DNA of 64,000 bases from Cohnella cholangitidis (GCF_014107495.1 NZ_CP041969.1:310001-374000), one strand, 5' to 3'. Shown: positions 52,129 through 60,346, numbered from the stretch's first letter. Made by a program: numbers and translations. Notes: generated by a model from the sequence alone, not told the origin.

Positions 52129-53272
52129 TTATTCATTTCTTAATAACTGCTCTATTTCTTTAGGTTCGGTTCCTTCTATATCATGGATATTATTTACACC
52201 GCCGAATTCAAAACAATGATCAGGAAGTGGAGGTCTTTTACGAATTTGTGTTCTTACAAACTTCTTAAATTTTTCTTGGGTAGAGGCTTCTTGTTTATAA
52301 TCAATAATAAGTAAGCCCTTAGTGTAGTCCTTTACGCCATTCATCCAGCGTTTTATTAGATCATTTATGTGATCATCTCTGAAACTATATCCAACAATAA
52401 ATAATTTACTTGCCTGTCCAAAATCACATATATCTTTTAATGCTCTATAATAGTACTCAAAAGGGTGTTGAACAATCTTATTAGATTTTCCACCACCAGT
52501 AATAATTGCTGGTAATAAAGGAAGGTTCTCAGTATAAATTTTCTCATAAATTGCTTCATATCCAATGTCTTGACTCTTTAACTTAATCACTCTGTTTCTA
52601 ATGTAGTCATAAAATAATGATAAAGATCCATGAAGATGGTGCAGTTCTATTCTTCTTTGAGTTTCGGTATAATGCTCTTCACTTCGCCTAGGGTTAAAGT
52701 CAAATTTGGGAATATTTGTGTCTTTCAAAACATGAGATGGAAAACAAAAATCTGTAAAATGAAGTGTCCCTAGTTTCTCTAATAATATAGTTTCAACTAA
52801 TAGATCGTAATTTAGTGTAAACACAAACCCTTTTTGGCTTTCTTTAAGTGTTCTGATAAAAAACTTAGTAAAATTCGAAAGCTTCTTCTCAATTGCGTCG
52901 AGATGTACATTCCCATGAATGATTCGCAAAATTCTGACTATGTATTTTTTATATATCCTTTCAATAATCTCAACATGTTTTGATAATTGAGGATTTGGAA
53001 GCTCATAATTGTTTAGCATTGTTTGACCTACAGGTGAATCTATAAACGTGGAATACTTTTTAAGACTTTCAAATGCAGATTCCAAAGCTGTGAAGTTTGC
53101 CTCGAAATCATCAAAAGAAAGCCCTTCTCCCCCCGTGGCATAGCTGCGTTAAAAATCTCTTTTCTTCATATTCCAGATCTTCAATGAATTTCGTAGTTAT
53201 ATTACGTAATGCGAAATCTGGTGAAAGAGCAATCGACAATCCATTGCCAAAAAGAAATAAAGGTTTATTCAA
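52129..53272 (-). pseudogene. SIR2-like protein (SIR2_2/DUF4917-type) split by a G6-tract frameshift (cassette)
   Basis: Reading from a TTG at 53272 the frame gives LFLFGNGLSIALSPDFALRN, the NAD-site start of SIR2 proteins, then LEYEEKRFLTQLCH, a G6 tract at about 53133, and an early stop. The neighbouring frame continues LSFDDFEANFTALESAFES and on through FTLNYDLLVETILLEK, LHHLHGSLSLFYDY, KLFIVGYSFRDDHINDLIKRW. Together 380 residues of a SIR2-family protein of the anti-phage (ThsA/DSR) relatives. Could be phase variation, mutation or sequencing error. Confidence 0.75.
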
Positions 53273-53305
53273 TGATCTCAATCCTTTCGTGTTTGTGTGA
53301 TAATC

Positions 53306-53432
53306 TCATCTAACGTTCATGTGTCCGGCTGCTTCTGCTTTCATACTACTGCCAACGTCATCTTCGAATCCTCATCTTACTTCTACCGGACCGAGGGGCG
53401 AATGCCCGAAGCGAGAATACGGTGTTATGTGC
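53306..53432 (-). repeat. attC-like site S29 (left arm deleted)
   Basis: TCATCTAACGTTCATGTGTCC joins the inner end directly to the second arm. Inner end GTTAGATGA (GAT), outer GTTATGTGC (TGT). The type i/ii arm is absent. Confidence 0.78.
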
Positions 53433-53727
53433 TGTTCCCTGTCTTCGTCGAAAATCGTACTTAACCTGTCAACGCCTAGCTTTTCGAATAAAAAGTACTA
53501 TTCATGTTTCCCGTCTTTTCCCGTCTTTTCCCGTCCTTCCTTCTCTTTAGGTTCACTAGCGAATTAATCGAATCGCTATTTAGATTCTTCACTTCTCTTA
53601 TTCCATACTAATCTTAATTTTCCTTTCATTTCCTTACGAGTCAGGACACATTTCTACAAAAAAAGCCGCATCTTATGCGACTTCAATCGTCTCTATATTC
53701 TCTTCTTTGCATAGCACTTCTTGGATT
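53433..53727 (-). other. cassette without a recognisable gene
   Basis: The segment between S30 and S29 has exactly matching ends (GTTATGTGC / GCACATAAC) but no frame above 15 codons with a ribosome site. It holds a run of CCCGTCTTTT repeats (53509-53536) and the 110-bp terminator block (53590-53700) also present in S27. It may encode an RNA or a control element. Confidence 0.6.
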
Positions 53728-53805
53728 GCACATAACGTTCTTGTATTCACGACGTAGATCCCCCTTAGATTGCTCTAATTCAGTGGGATCTATGTGTCCA
53801 GCTGA
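53728..53805 (-). repeat. attC-like site S30 (truncated, array end)
   Basis: GCACATAACGTTCTTGTATT, then type ii arm GATCCCCCTTAGATTGC / TTCAGTGGGATCTATGTGTCC, then unrelated DNA. Inner end GTTATGTGC (TGT). It is the last copy on the 5' side of the array and has lost its outer half. Confidence 0.8.
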
Positions 53806-53906
53806 AACGAAGAATTGAAGTGTTCGTAGTGACTATCTAAACTTGAACAACCTCCCAATATTGTGAAGATAAAAATGATGAATATGAGTTGAAACAACTT
53901 TTTCAT
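53790..53906 (-). pseudogene. lipoprotein gene fragment truncated into site S30
   Basis: 38 codons: KKLFQLIFIIFIFTILGGC, lipobox LGGC, then SSLDSHYEHFN, after which the frame enters S30 (QLDT, stop). A deletion joined a cassette lipoprotein to the middle of its site. This is the first gene piece on the 5' side of the array. Confidence 0.7.
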
Positions 53907-54160
53907 CCTTTTAGATATCACCCTCTGCTAATACTTCAACATAATCGATCTTCCCCTCTCATTCTACCAATAAAACCTAATAATTGGAAAATAGAAAAAG
54001 AGACTCCCGCGATCGCCCTTGCTTTCCCACTCTTCTACTCTCTCTACTGTCTTTTCCCGACTTTTAACACAAGCAAACCCATCATCTTCCCAATTCCAAT
54101 CGAATCCGTTACAGTAGAAAATGAGAAAAAGTCCCCTCAACCAGGAGGTTAACAACAACG

Positions 54161-55468
54161 ATGACGATGCAGCAACAGCGATCCTCTTCCCTTCAATCGC
54201 AACCGGCTCTGCAACCACAACCACAACAAAAAGCCCAGTCGTTCAGACGCAGGCACCTGATCTTCGCTGCCGCTACTGTTCTTTACTGGACTACGCTATA
54301 TATCTATGTTCCGATCCTCAGCCCCTATCTACAGGACCGGGGTCTATCGATGAGCTGGATCGGTTTTATACTCGGAAGCTACGGCCTGACCCAAGTTCTA
54401 ACCCGTTTGCCGCTAGGCATGTACTCGGACGTGATGTCAAGGCGGAAGCCTTTTCTGATCGCGGGGATGGTCGCAGGATTGATTAGCTGCGTCTTCTTCA
54501 TGCTGCCCGGAACTTGGGGCGGACCGCTCGCAGGTCGGTTGATGGCAGGTCTGTGCGCGGCGACTTGGGTGCCTTTTACGGTGCTGTATGCTTCCTATTA
54601 TCCGACGAACCAAACGCACCAAGCGATGGGAACGCTAAGCTTTCTTACCGTATTCGGGCAACTCGCCGGCATGAGCGCTAGCGGCTGTTTAGCTTCGCTT
54701 GGCGGATGGAACTATGCTTTCACGTGCGGGATAGGCGTTGCGGCAGTTGGCATGATAGTTGCTTTATTCGTCTACGAACCGAAGAACGATTCAACGACAA
54801 CGAGCAGCGCGCATGAACCATCCATACCCGCGAATTCCGACGACGAGATAGCCGCTAACCCCAACCTATCCTCCGCCAATCGCAAAGGAAAACATCAAAC
54901 CATTTCCAAAGTGCTGCGATCATCCCTATTGTGGAGAGTATCGATCCTTTCCCTGCTCGCGCACGGAATTCTGTTCATTACGATGTTCGGCTTCACGCCG
55001 CTTCAAGCGGTGGAGCTTGGCGCAAGCGAGGCGCAATTGACGGGAATCGTCGTCTCGTTCATGATCCCGCATGCCCTTGTCTCTCTCTGGACCGGACGAT
55101 ATCTCGCCCCGCGCTTCGGGACGCGGACGGTCGTCATTACCGGCTTCGTACTTGCCGCCTTGTTCACCGCCGCCATTCCCTACAGTCCGAACCTTGGCTG
55201 GCTTGCCGTCACCCAGATGCTGAACGGAATCGCCCAAGCGCTCTATTTCCCGCTTCTGCTCAGCTTATCCATACGAAACTTCGCTCCAGTCGAACGGGCT
55301 ACGGCGATGGGCTTCTATCAATCCGTCTACTCTCTCGGAATGTTTCTTGGTCCCTACATCGCGGGAGGCCTCAATTCATTCGGCGGTTTGAAAGCCGGTT
55401 TCCTCTTCGGTTCTTTGCTCGGAATCATGGCGGCCGTTCTCTCGATTAGTAAAAAACTAACCAACTAA
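54161..55468 (+). CDS. major facilitator superfamily transporter
   Basis: 435 residues. A Gln/Pro-rich hydrophilic start (30 residues), then about 12 transmembrane helices with the loop 2-3 motif LPLGMYSDVMSRRKPFLIAG characteristic of MFS proteins. A central hydrophilic loop separates two halves. AGGAGG stands 12 nt before the ATG. Substrate unknown. GC-rich, unlike the array. The stretch 53907-54160 has no gene I can support. Confidence 0.9.
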   Translation: MTMQQQRSSSLQSQPALQPQPQQKAQSFRRRHLIFAAATVLYWTTLYIYVPILSPYLQDRGLSMSWIGFILGSYGLTQVLTRLPLGMYSDVMSRRKPFLIAGMVAGLISCVFFMLPGTWGGPLAGRLMAGLCAATWVPFTVLYASYYPTNQTHQAMGTLSFLTVFGQLAGMSASGCLASLGGWNYAFTCGIGVAAVGMIVALFVYEPKNDSTTTSSAHEPSIPANSDDEIAANPNLSSANRKGKHQTISKVLRSSLLWRVSILSLLAHGILFITMFGFTPLQAVELGASEAQLTGIVVSFMIPHALVSLWTGRYLAPRFGTRTVVITGFVLAALFTAAIPYSPNLGWLAVTQMLNGIAQALYFPLLLSLSIRNFAPVERATAMGFYQSVYSLGMFLGPYIAGGLNSFGGLKAGFLFGSLLGIMAAVLSISKKLTN

Positions 55469-55506
55469 CAGAGTAAAACGAGCAGCCTAACTCCCACGAA
55501 AGACCT

Positions 55507-57204
55507 CTACCGTCCCGCGGCGAACGCCCACAAAGCAACCGCAAGCACGAGAGCTCCGGCAGCGACGCCATAATCTCTCATCCGCCACTTCAGCTTAACC
55601 GAGCGGGTAGGATGAGTGGTATAGCCGACCCCGCGGCTTTCCAGCGCAAGTGCCACTTCGTCTCCCAACCGGAACAACGCAAGCAAGAACGGAATCGCCA
55701 CGTCCCGCAGTTTCCTGCCGTAGGCGACCGGATTTTTCGAGATCGTTTTGCCCCGCGCAATGAAAATCTTTGCAAACCGCTCCCACAATTCGAGCAGTAC
55801 CGGAACGAACCGCAGCATCAGCGTCACCGTCAGAATGAATCTCTGAATGACCTGCGGCGATCTCCCGCCGAACGATAGAATTTGCTCCAACGACCTGCGA
55901 AGCGATAGCGGCGACATGACAAGCGGAATGGCTAAGCCGAGGAAGAGGATGAGCATCGTTCGCGCGAAAGGAAACAACGTATCCGCAAAGGCCTCCCATT
56001 CGAAGCCGCCCCTGCTGCTCGCCCCCCAAGCGAATATCGCTGACGTAACGACCGAGAAAACGGCGTAATTCACGATCAAACCTCGCCATCTCCCTATCGG
56101 GATTCTACCCGCGATCAACAAGCCCACGACGACCGCCGACCCCGCAACAAGTGAAATCCAATCTCCCAGGAAAAATAACCCGGTGGAAACGAGCAAGTAC
56201 GCCAGCCATACCGACCTAGGGTCGAAACCCGCCAACCGATGCGACTTGCCGTTAGCGGCGCGTGTTCTACGTTCCTTGCCCACCACCGCTGCACCTGAAA
56301 AACCTTTCTCCAATCGCAAGCTCCGATCGGAAGCCGAAGCCCAACCCGCTGCTGCTTGCACGGGGTCCCATACGTGATTTGCGGCAACCCCGCTTTTCCC
56401 TAACAGATGAGCGACTCGCAGCCAATCCGGAACCGTCATTCCCGCTTGTTCCAGCCAATCGGGACGCATCAACAGCTCGTCGCGCTCGCATAATCTGACC
56501 GATCCGTCCGGGCTTAAGATCATTACGCGATCCGCTAGCGGCATCGCCCAATCGGAATCGTGCGAGACTAATAAGATACCCCGGCCTTCCGACCTCAGCT
56601 TCATAAGCTGATTGGCAACTCTCCCATGACCGGCTCCGTCTAAACCTGCCGTCGGCTCATCCAGCAGCAACCACGGCGCAGGCGTCACGAATACGGAAGA
56701 CAGCGCAACCCGTCGCCGTTCCCCGCCGCTCATCAGATAGGGATCTCTCGTATCCCATGAAGAGTCCCAACCCACTGCAGCAAGGGCAACCTCTCTTCGT
56801 TCCGCTTGCTCCTGTTCGGTCAACGCATACGGTCTTAACGCATAATCAAGCTCATCCCGTACGCTTCGGGCGAACAGCCCTTCCTCGGGCGATTGGACGC
56901 AATAGCTATATTGCAACAAGGCTTGTTCGTTCAACCGCCTGCGTCCCGACCGCCCCCGCTTCCAAAGAGGTCTCGATCCGTACATCACTCGTAATCCCTC
57001 GGGATCGCGAAGGCCGGCCGCTTTTTCTAGCAACGACGTTTTACCCGCTCCGTTGCTGCCTATGAGCAGAGTGATCGTCCCCGGTTCCAGTCTTAAGCCG
57101 GAGTCGCACGATTGTCCATCGCCGATACGCCAAGGGATTCCGTCCAATAGAAGCGGCTCGTATGTATTTTTATCGCATAGCGCTCTTCGCTTCCTCGTCC
57201 CCAA
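55507..57204 (-). CDS. ECF transporter fusion: ATP-binding (EcfA) plus transmembrane (EcfT) component
   Basis: 565 residues. Residues 20-260 form an ATPase: Walker A GSNGAGKTS, signature LMSGGERRRVA, Walker B LLLDEPTAGLD, His loop VSHD. Residues 320-565 form an EcfT/CbiQ membrane component with about five helices and the conserved ESRGVG coupling motif. EcfA and EcfT are normally separate. The start is uncertain (TTG at 57204 overlaps the upstream gene by 35 nt). With the EcfA gene and bioY it should form a biotin uptake system. Confidence 0.85.
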   Translation of the reverse strand: MGTRKRRALCDKNTYEPLLLDGIPWRIGDGQSCDSGLRLEPGTITLLIGSNGAGKTSLLEKAAGLRDPEGLRVMYGSRPLWKRGRSGRRRLNEQALLQYSYCVQSPEEGLFARSVRDELDYALRPYALTEQEQAERREVALAAVGWDSSWDTRDPYLMSGGERRRVALSSVFVTPAPWLLLDEPTAGLDGAGHGRVANQLMKLRSEGRGILLVSHDSDWAMPLADRVMILSPDGSVRLCERDELLMRPDWLEQAGMTVPDWLRVAHLLGKSGVAANHVWDPVQAAAGWASASDRSLRLEKGFSGAAVVGKERRTRAANGKSHRLAGFDPRSVWLAYLLVSTGLFFLGDWISLVAGSAVVVGLLIAGRIPIGRWRGLIVNYAVFSVVTSAIFAWGASSRGGFEWEAFADTLFPFARTMLILFLGLAIPLVMSPLSLRRSLEQILSFGGRSPQVIQRFILTVTLMLRFVPVLLELWERFAKIFIARGKTISKNPVAYGRKLRDVAIPFLLALFRLGDEVALALESRGVGYTTHPTRSVKLKWRMRDYGVAAGALVLAVALWAFAAGR

Positions 57205-58048
57205 CCTGACCCAACACCTTTCCCCACTCTTGCGCCGTCATCGGCAACGGATCGGACCATATCCCTTGGCGTCTGAGCTCGACCGCCATCGCCGGTAAAT
57301 AAGGCAACCGCAGACCCGCCCTGAGACAAGGGGATAACGGAGGCTCTAGCTCCCCCGGCTCGGCAATCCCATAGAGAAATTCGCGGGCATCCCCATCGAA
57401 AATAACCCGGCCTTCACCGATCGCTACCACGCGAGTATAAGGCTCCAGTTCATCCAATCTTTGCGTTACCCATACGATCGCCGTACCTTGCTTATGTAGA
57501 TCTCGCGTCGTCTGCCTCACGATCTCCCGATTATGATCGTCTAACATCGCAGTCACTTCATCCAGAACGAGCAGCGGAGTATCGCATGCTACGGATGCCG
57601 CGAACGCCGCGAGCTGTTGTTGCCCGCCGGACAATCTGTCCCATGTTACATCGGCATATGCGAGTAATCCCACTTTGTTTAAGGCGCGTTCAACCAATTC
57701 GGCAATCCGCTCCTTATCCACGCCCCGCCACTCCAATGCAAAGACTACTTCTTCCCGCGGCGTCTCCCCGAACAGCTGAGCTTTCGGCTGCTGCAGAACG
57801 ATCGGGCTAACGCCTTCCCCGGCGAAGCCTCGCCCAATGTCGCCGGTTAGATTGTCCGGCTGCAGGCCGGCCAGCAATCTAGCGAGCGTAGACTTCCCGC
57901 TTCCGTTAACCCCGACGACGGTTAACCATTCGCCCGCCGCGAGCGTAACGTTCGCTTCATGCAGGCGAACAGACGAGCCGCCATTCTCATCCAGATCTAT
58001 TATCGATACGTTCTCCAGTACGACCGGTTCATCTGCTCGTTTCGCCAT
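57170..58048 (-). CDS. ECF transporter ATP-binding protein (EcfA-type)
   Basis: 292 residues: Walker A GVNGSGKSTLARL, Q-loop PIVLQQPKAQLFGE, signature LSGGQQQLAAF, Walker B LLVLDEVTAMLD, D-loop and a switch histidine replaced by Gln (VTQR). Pairs with the ATPase half of the downstream fusion to make a heterodimer. Divergent from bioY; the BirA operator lies between. Confidence 0.88.
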   Translation of the reverse strand: MAKRADEPVVLENVSIIDLDENGGSSVRLHEANVTLAAGEWLTVVGVNGSGKSTLARLLAGLQPDNLTGDIGRGFAGEGVSPIVLQQPKAQLFGETPREEVVFALEWRGVDKERIAELVERALNKVGLLAYADVTWDRLSGGQQQLAAFAASVACDTPLLVLDEVTAMLDDHNREIVRQTTRDLHKQGTAIVWVTQRLDELEPYTRVVAIGEGRVIFDGDAREFLYGIAEPGELEPPLSPCLRAGLRLPYLPAMAVELRRQGIWSDPLPMTAQEWGKVLGQVGDEEAKSAMR

Positions 58049-58095
58049 TTTACAAAATCCCTCTTTTCAACCAAGCCATCCCATGCTACAATCTC

Positions 58096-58132
58096 AATTG
58101 TTAACCACCAACATGATAACAGGTTAACATTT
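58096..58132. promoter_or_regulatory. BirA (biotin repressor) operator
   Basis: AATTGTTAACC, 15 bp, GGTTAACATTT: an inverted repeat matching the BirA operator of Bacillota (TTGTTAACC ... GGTTAACA). It sits between the divergent ecfA and bioY genes, so biotin-bound BirA would repress both. Confidence 0.85.
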
Positions 58133-58148
58133 AGGAGGCTTTTTGACA

Positions 58149-58790
58149 ATGTCCAATCATGCATCAACTTCGACGACAAGCGCGACGCAACCAACAAGAA
58201 CGAATAGCCAATGGATTAGGGGAATGGTGTATACCGCCCTATTCGGCGCGTTGTTCATCGCAGGAAGCTTTATCAAAATCAATCTCGGTTTTACGCCCGT
58301 TCCCATTTCGCTGCAAACCTTTGCGATCATGCTTGCCGGCGGACTCCTCGGTGCCGTTTACGGCTTCTGGAGCACTTTCATCGTCGTGGCGCTGACCGCG
58401 ATCGGACTTCCCCTCATGAACGGTTCCGGGGGAATTGCCCAAATCACGGGTCCGACAGGCGGCTTCATCTGGATGTATCCCGTGTCCGCGTTCTTGATCG
58501 GTTGGGCCAGCGATCGCATTTTCGCCGGACGCAAGAAGCTTAACCGGGTTCAACAGTTAACCCTTCTGCTCGCTCTCTTTGCTTTCGGTTCCTTATTGGT
58601 GTACATATCCGGCGTACCTTGGCTTGCGCATGTCGTGGATAGCGAGAAATACGATACCGTCACCGGAGCTCTAAGAGCAGGCATGTATCCTTTTTTGCCG
58701 GGAGACGCCATCAAAGCGGTCGTCGCGACGCTTGTCATCATTTCTCTCAAACCCGTACTGCCTGCCATTCGGCCATTCAACAAAAAGTAG
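58149..58790 (+). CDS. bioY: biotin transporter substrate-binding component BioY
   Basis: 213 residues, six helices. Starts at the ATG at 58149 with AGGAGG 10 nt upstream (a TTG at 58143 is too close). GFTPVPISLQTFAIMLAGGLLG and ITGPTGGFIWMYPVSAFLIG are the diagnostic BioY motifs. It binds biotin and works with the EcfA/EcfT module encoded next door. Repressed by BirA. Confidence 0.93.
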   Translation: MSNHASTSTTSATQPTRTNSQWIRGMVYTALFGALFIAGSFIKINLGFTPVPISLQTFAIMLAGGLLGAVYGFWSTFIVVALTAIGLPLMNGSGGIAQITGPTGGFIWMYPVSAFLIGWASDRIFAGRKKLNRVQQLTLLLALFAFGSLLVYISGVPWLAHVVDSEKYDTVTGALRAGMYPFLPGDAIKAVVATLVIISLKPVLPAIRPFNKK

Positions 58791-58811
58791 ATCCGACTAC
58801 GGCGTAATCCC

Positions 58812-58837
58812 GGCTCCCTCTCTAAGAGGGAGCCTTT
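58812..58837 (+). terminator. rho-independent terminator
   Basis: GCTCCCTCTCTAAGAGGGAGC then TTTTT, directly after bioY. Confidence 0.9.
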
Positions 58838-58937
58838 TTGACGTATGGACGAAGGTACAAACAAGCTACGGATTCGAAGCATATGCTAGAAGGATTCTTT
58901 AGTTTCATCTGCCTTTCAAGGAGTGTGACCCATCTTT

Positions 58938-59546
58938 ATGGCAACCGGTCGTCTGGATTTGTTCATATCCAAGCTTCCCCTTCATACCGTCGTCCTTACT
59001 CTCAATTGTTCCGATTCCGCATCCGAATTGCTGGCCATTCCCCATAACGTAACGGTAACCCTCAAGCGGGGCACGATCAAACAAGCCATACAGATTCAGT
59101 TTCTGGAAGGACGGGAATGCTTCGCCGACTTCATGGAGATGAATTTCGCGTTAGCGCGACGGTTTCAGCTTACCGCATTGCGAAGATATTCTCTTACGTA
59201 CAATCCGGCCGATCGCTCGCTGACCGTTAAACCCTCGCCGCTGAGCGATACGTCTGCGCTCTTGATGACAAGCACGTTAGGTTCCGGCACCGTGTCCGTC
59301 GGGTATGAGCTCTTATCCAGGCTCGGCATTCCCGAACGCCAAGGAACCATCATCAAGGTGCGCCAAGGCAAGAACGTCACTCGGATGCGTCTGCACGTGC
59401 CCGCGAATTTATCGGACGACCGGCTCAGGCTACCCAACCATTGGCTGCAAAAATGGAAGCTCAACGCCAATCAGCCCCATCTGTTCCAATTCGATCAACG
59501 GAACTTCACCTTAAGCCTGAGTCCGTTTCCCCCAACCCTCCGCTAA
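58938..59546 (+). CDS. hypothetical protein
   Basis: 202 residues, basic, no signal. Two similar beta-rich halves (LFISKLPLHTVVLTLNCSD, SRLGIPERQGTIIKVRQGK) suggest a double-barrel fold. An AAGGAG site lies 14 nt before the ATG. Family unknown. Confidence 0.6.
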   Translation: MATGRLDLFISKLPLHTVVLTLNCSDSASELLAIPHNVTVTLKRGTIKQAIQIQFLEGRECFADFMEMNFALARRFQLTALRRYSLTYNPADRSLTVKPSPLSDTSALLMTSTLGSGTVSVGYELLSRLGIPERQGTIIKVRQGKNVTRMRLHVPANLSDDRLRLPNHWLQKWKLNANQPHLFQFDQRNFTLSLSPFPPTLR

Positions 59547-59565
59547 CGGCTCCATTCAAGACAAA

Positions 59566-59588
59566 GGACCACGCGATCCGCGTGGCCC
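59566..59588. terminator. bidirectional terminator
   Basis: GGACCACGCGATCCGCGTGG hairpin between convergent genes (58938 plus and 59596 minus), with short T-rich flanks on both sides. Confidence 0.65.
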
Positions 59589-59595
59589 TCCGTTT

Positions 59596-59691
59596 TCACT
59601 TCGATTTTTTCTTAGCGGCCGAACGCCCTTGCTTCTTCGGATCGTCCGACTTCGGAGCCCGCGTCTGCGAGTTCGGAATGCCTTCTGTCAT
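59596..59691 (-). CDS. 31-residue basic protein
   Basis: Encodes TEGIPNSQTRAPKSDDPKKQ, ending GRSAAKKKSK: an unstructured lysine-rich peptide conserved in Paenibacillus relatives as a small hypothetical. AAGGAGG is 8 nt before the ATG. No known role. Confidence 0.7.
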   Translation of the reverse strand: MTEGIPNSQTRAPKSDDPKKQGRSAAKKKSK

Positions 59692-59810
59692 CAGATAGTC
59701 CTCCTTCAGCATTCAGGGTTAAATCCCTGGCGACAGTAGGGTGTCAACTATTCCTGCGACTTATTCAATCCGCTCGGCACATAAGCCCAGCCGCTCTTAG
59801 TCACTGGCTA

Positions 59811-60287
59811 TTAATCGCATTGTTCCGGAGCTTCCGCCGGTTTCGCCGCTTCCACGTCGATTTTCTCCGCTACCGAATCGCGAATGATCGAGACGATCGA
59901 TTGCAGCATATAGTTCACGTCCACTTGGCTTTGCTGGAACTGCTGCACGATCGGAATATTGTCCAATTCGTCTTGAATAGCGTCGATCTCCGCTTCGATC
60001 TTCTCGACCATAGCCGGGTTTTTGAACGTGTTCTGGAACGCTACGAGTTCCTTCTGTTTTTTCTTGATCGTCGTGATCAATCCTTGAACCTTCTCATGGT
60101 TCTGGATAAGCTTCTCCGAACGTTGGTAGAGCTCGACTTCTTCGGTCGTCGTAATCCGCTCCGCCAATTCTTTGGCCATGGCCAAAATATCCTCGCGAAC
60201 GATCAATTCCCGGTTATCGAACTTAGGGATCGAGCATCCCTCGCCATGTTCGTGATCATGGTCGTGATCATGTGCGTGTGCTGACAT
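59811..60287 (-). CDS. ricA: YlbF/YmcA family protein, RicA
   Basis: 158 residues. A His/Asp-rich start (HDHDHDHEHGEGC) precedes the three-helix YlbF/YmcA domain (ELYQRSEKLIQNHEKVQGL, MVEKIEAEIDAIQDELDNI). The protein ends in a cysteine, and RicA cysteines bind the Fe-S cluster of the RicA-RicF-RicT complex in Bacillus, which affects RNase Y. It stands next to miaB, as ymcA does in B. subtilis. Confidence 0.85.
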   Translation of the reverse strand: MSAHAHDHDHDHEHGEGCSIPKFDNRELIVREDILAMAKELAERITTTEEVELYQRSEKLIQNHEKVQGLITTIKKKQKELVAFQNTFKNPAMVEKIEAEIDAIQDELDNIPIVQQFQQSQVDVNYMLQSIVSIIRDSVAEKIDVEAAKPAEAPEQCD

Positions 60288-60346
60288 TGTGTGGTTTCCT
60301 CCCGATCGATTGTTCTACGATATTTGCTATAAGCAAGTACAACTTC

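Noticed and set aside
28475-53805. CRISPR array
   Set aside because: Repeats are 120-200 bp, divergent, and spaced by whole genes of 0.3-1.2 kb; no cas genes and no short uniform spacers.
28475-53805. Structured non-coding RNA family or riboswitch
   Set aside because: The repeats fold well, but end-triplet agreement within cassettes is not expected for an RNA gene; an additional RNA role is not excluded.
53889-54224. Frames on both strands in the gap before the MFS gene
   Set aside because: Low-complexity, overlapping each other, without ribosome sites; the region is better described as non-coding.
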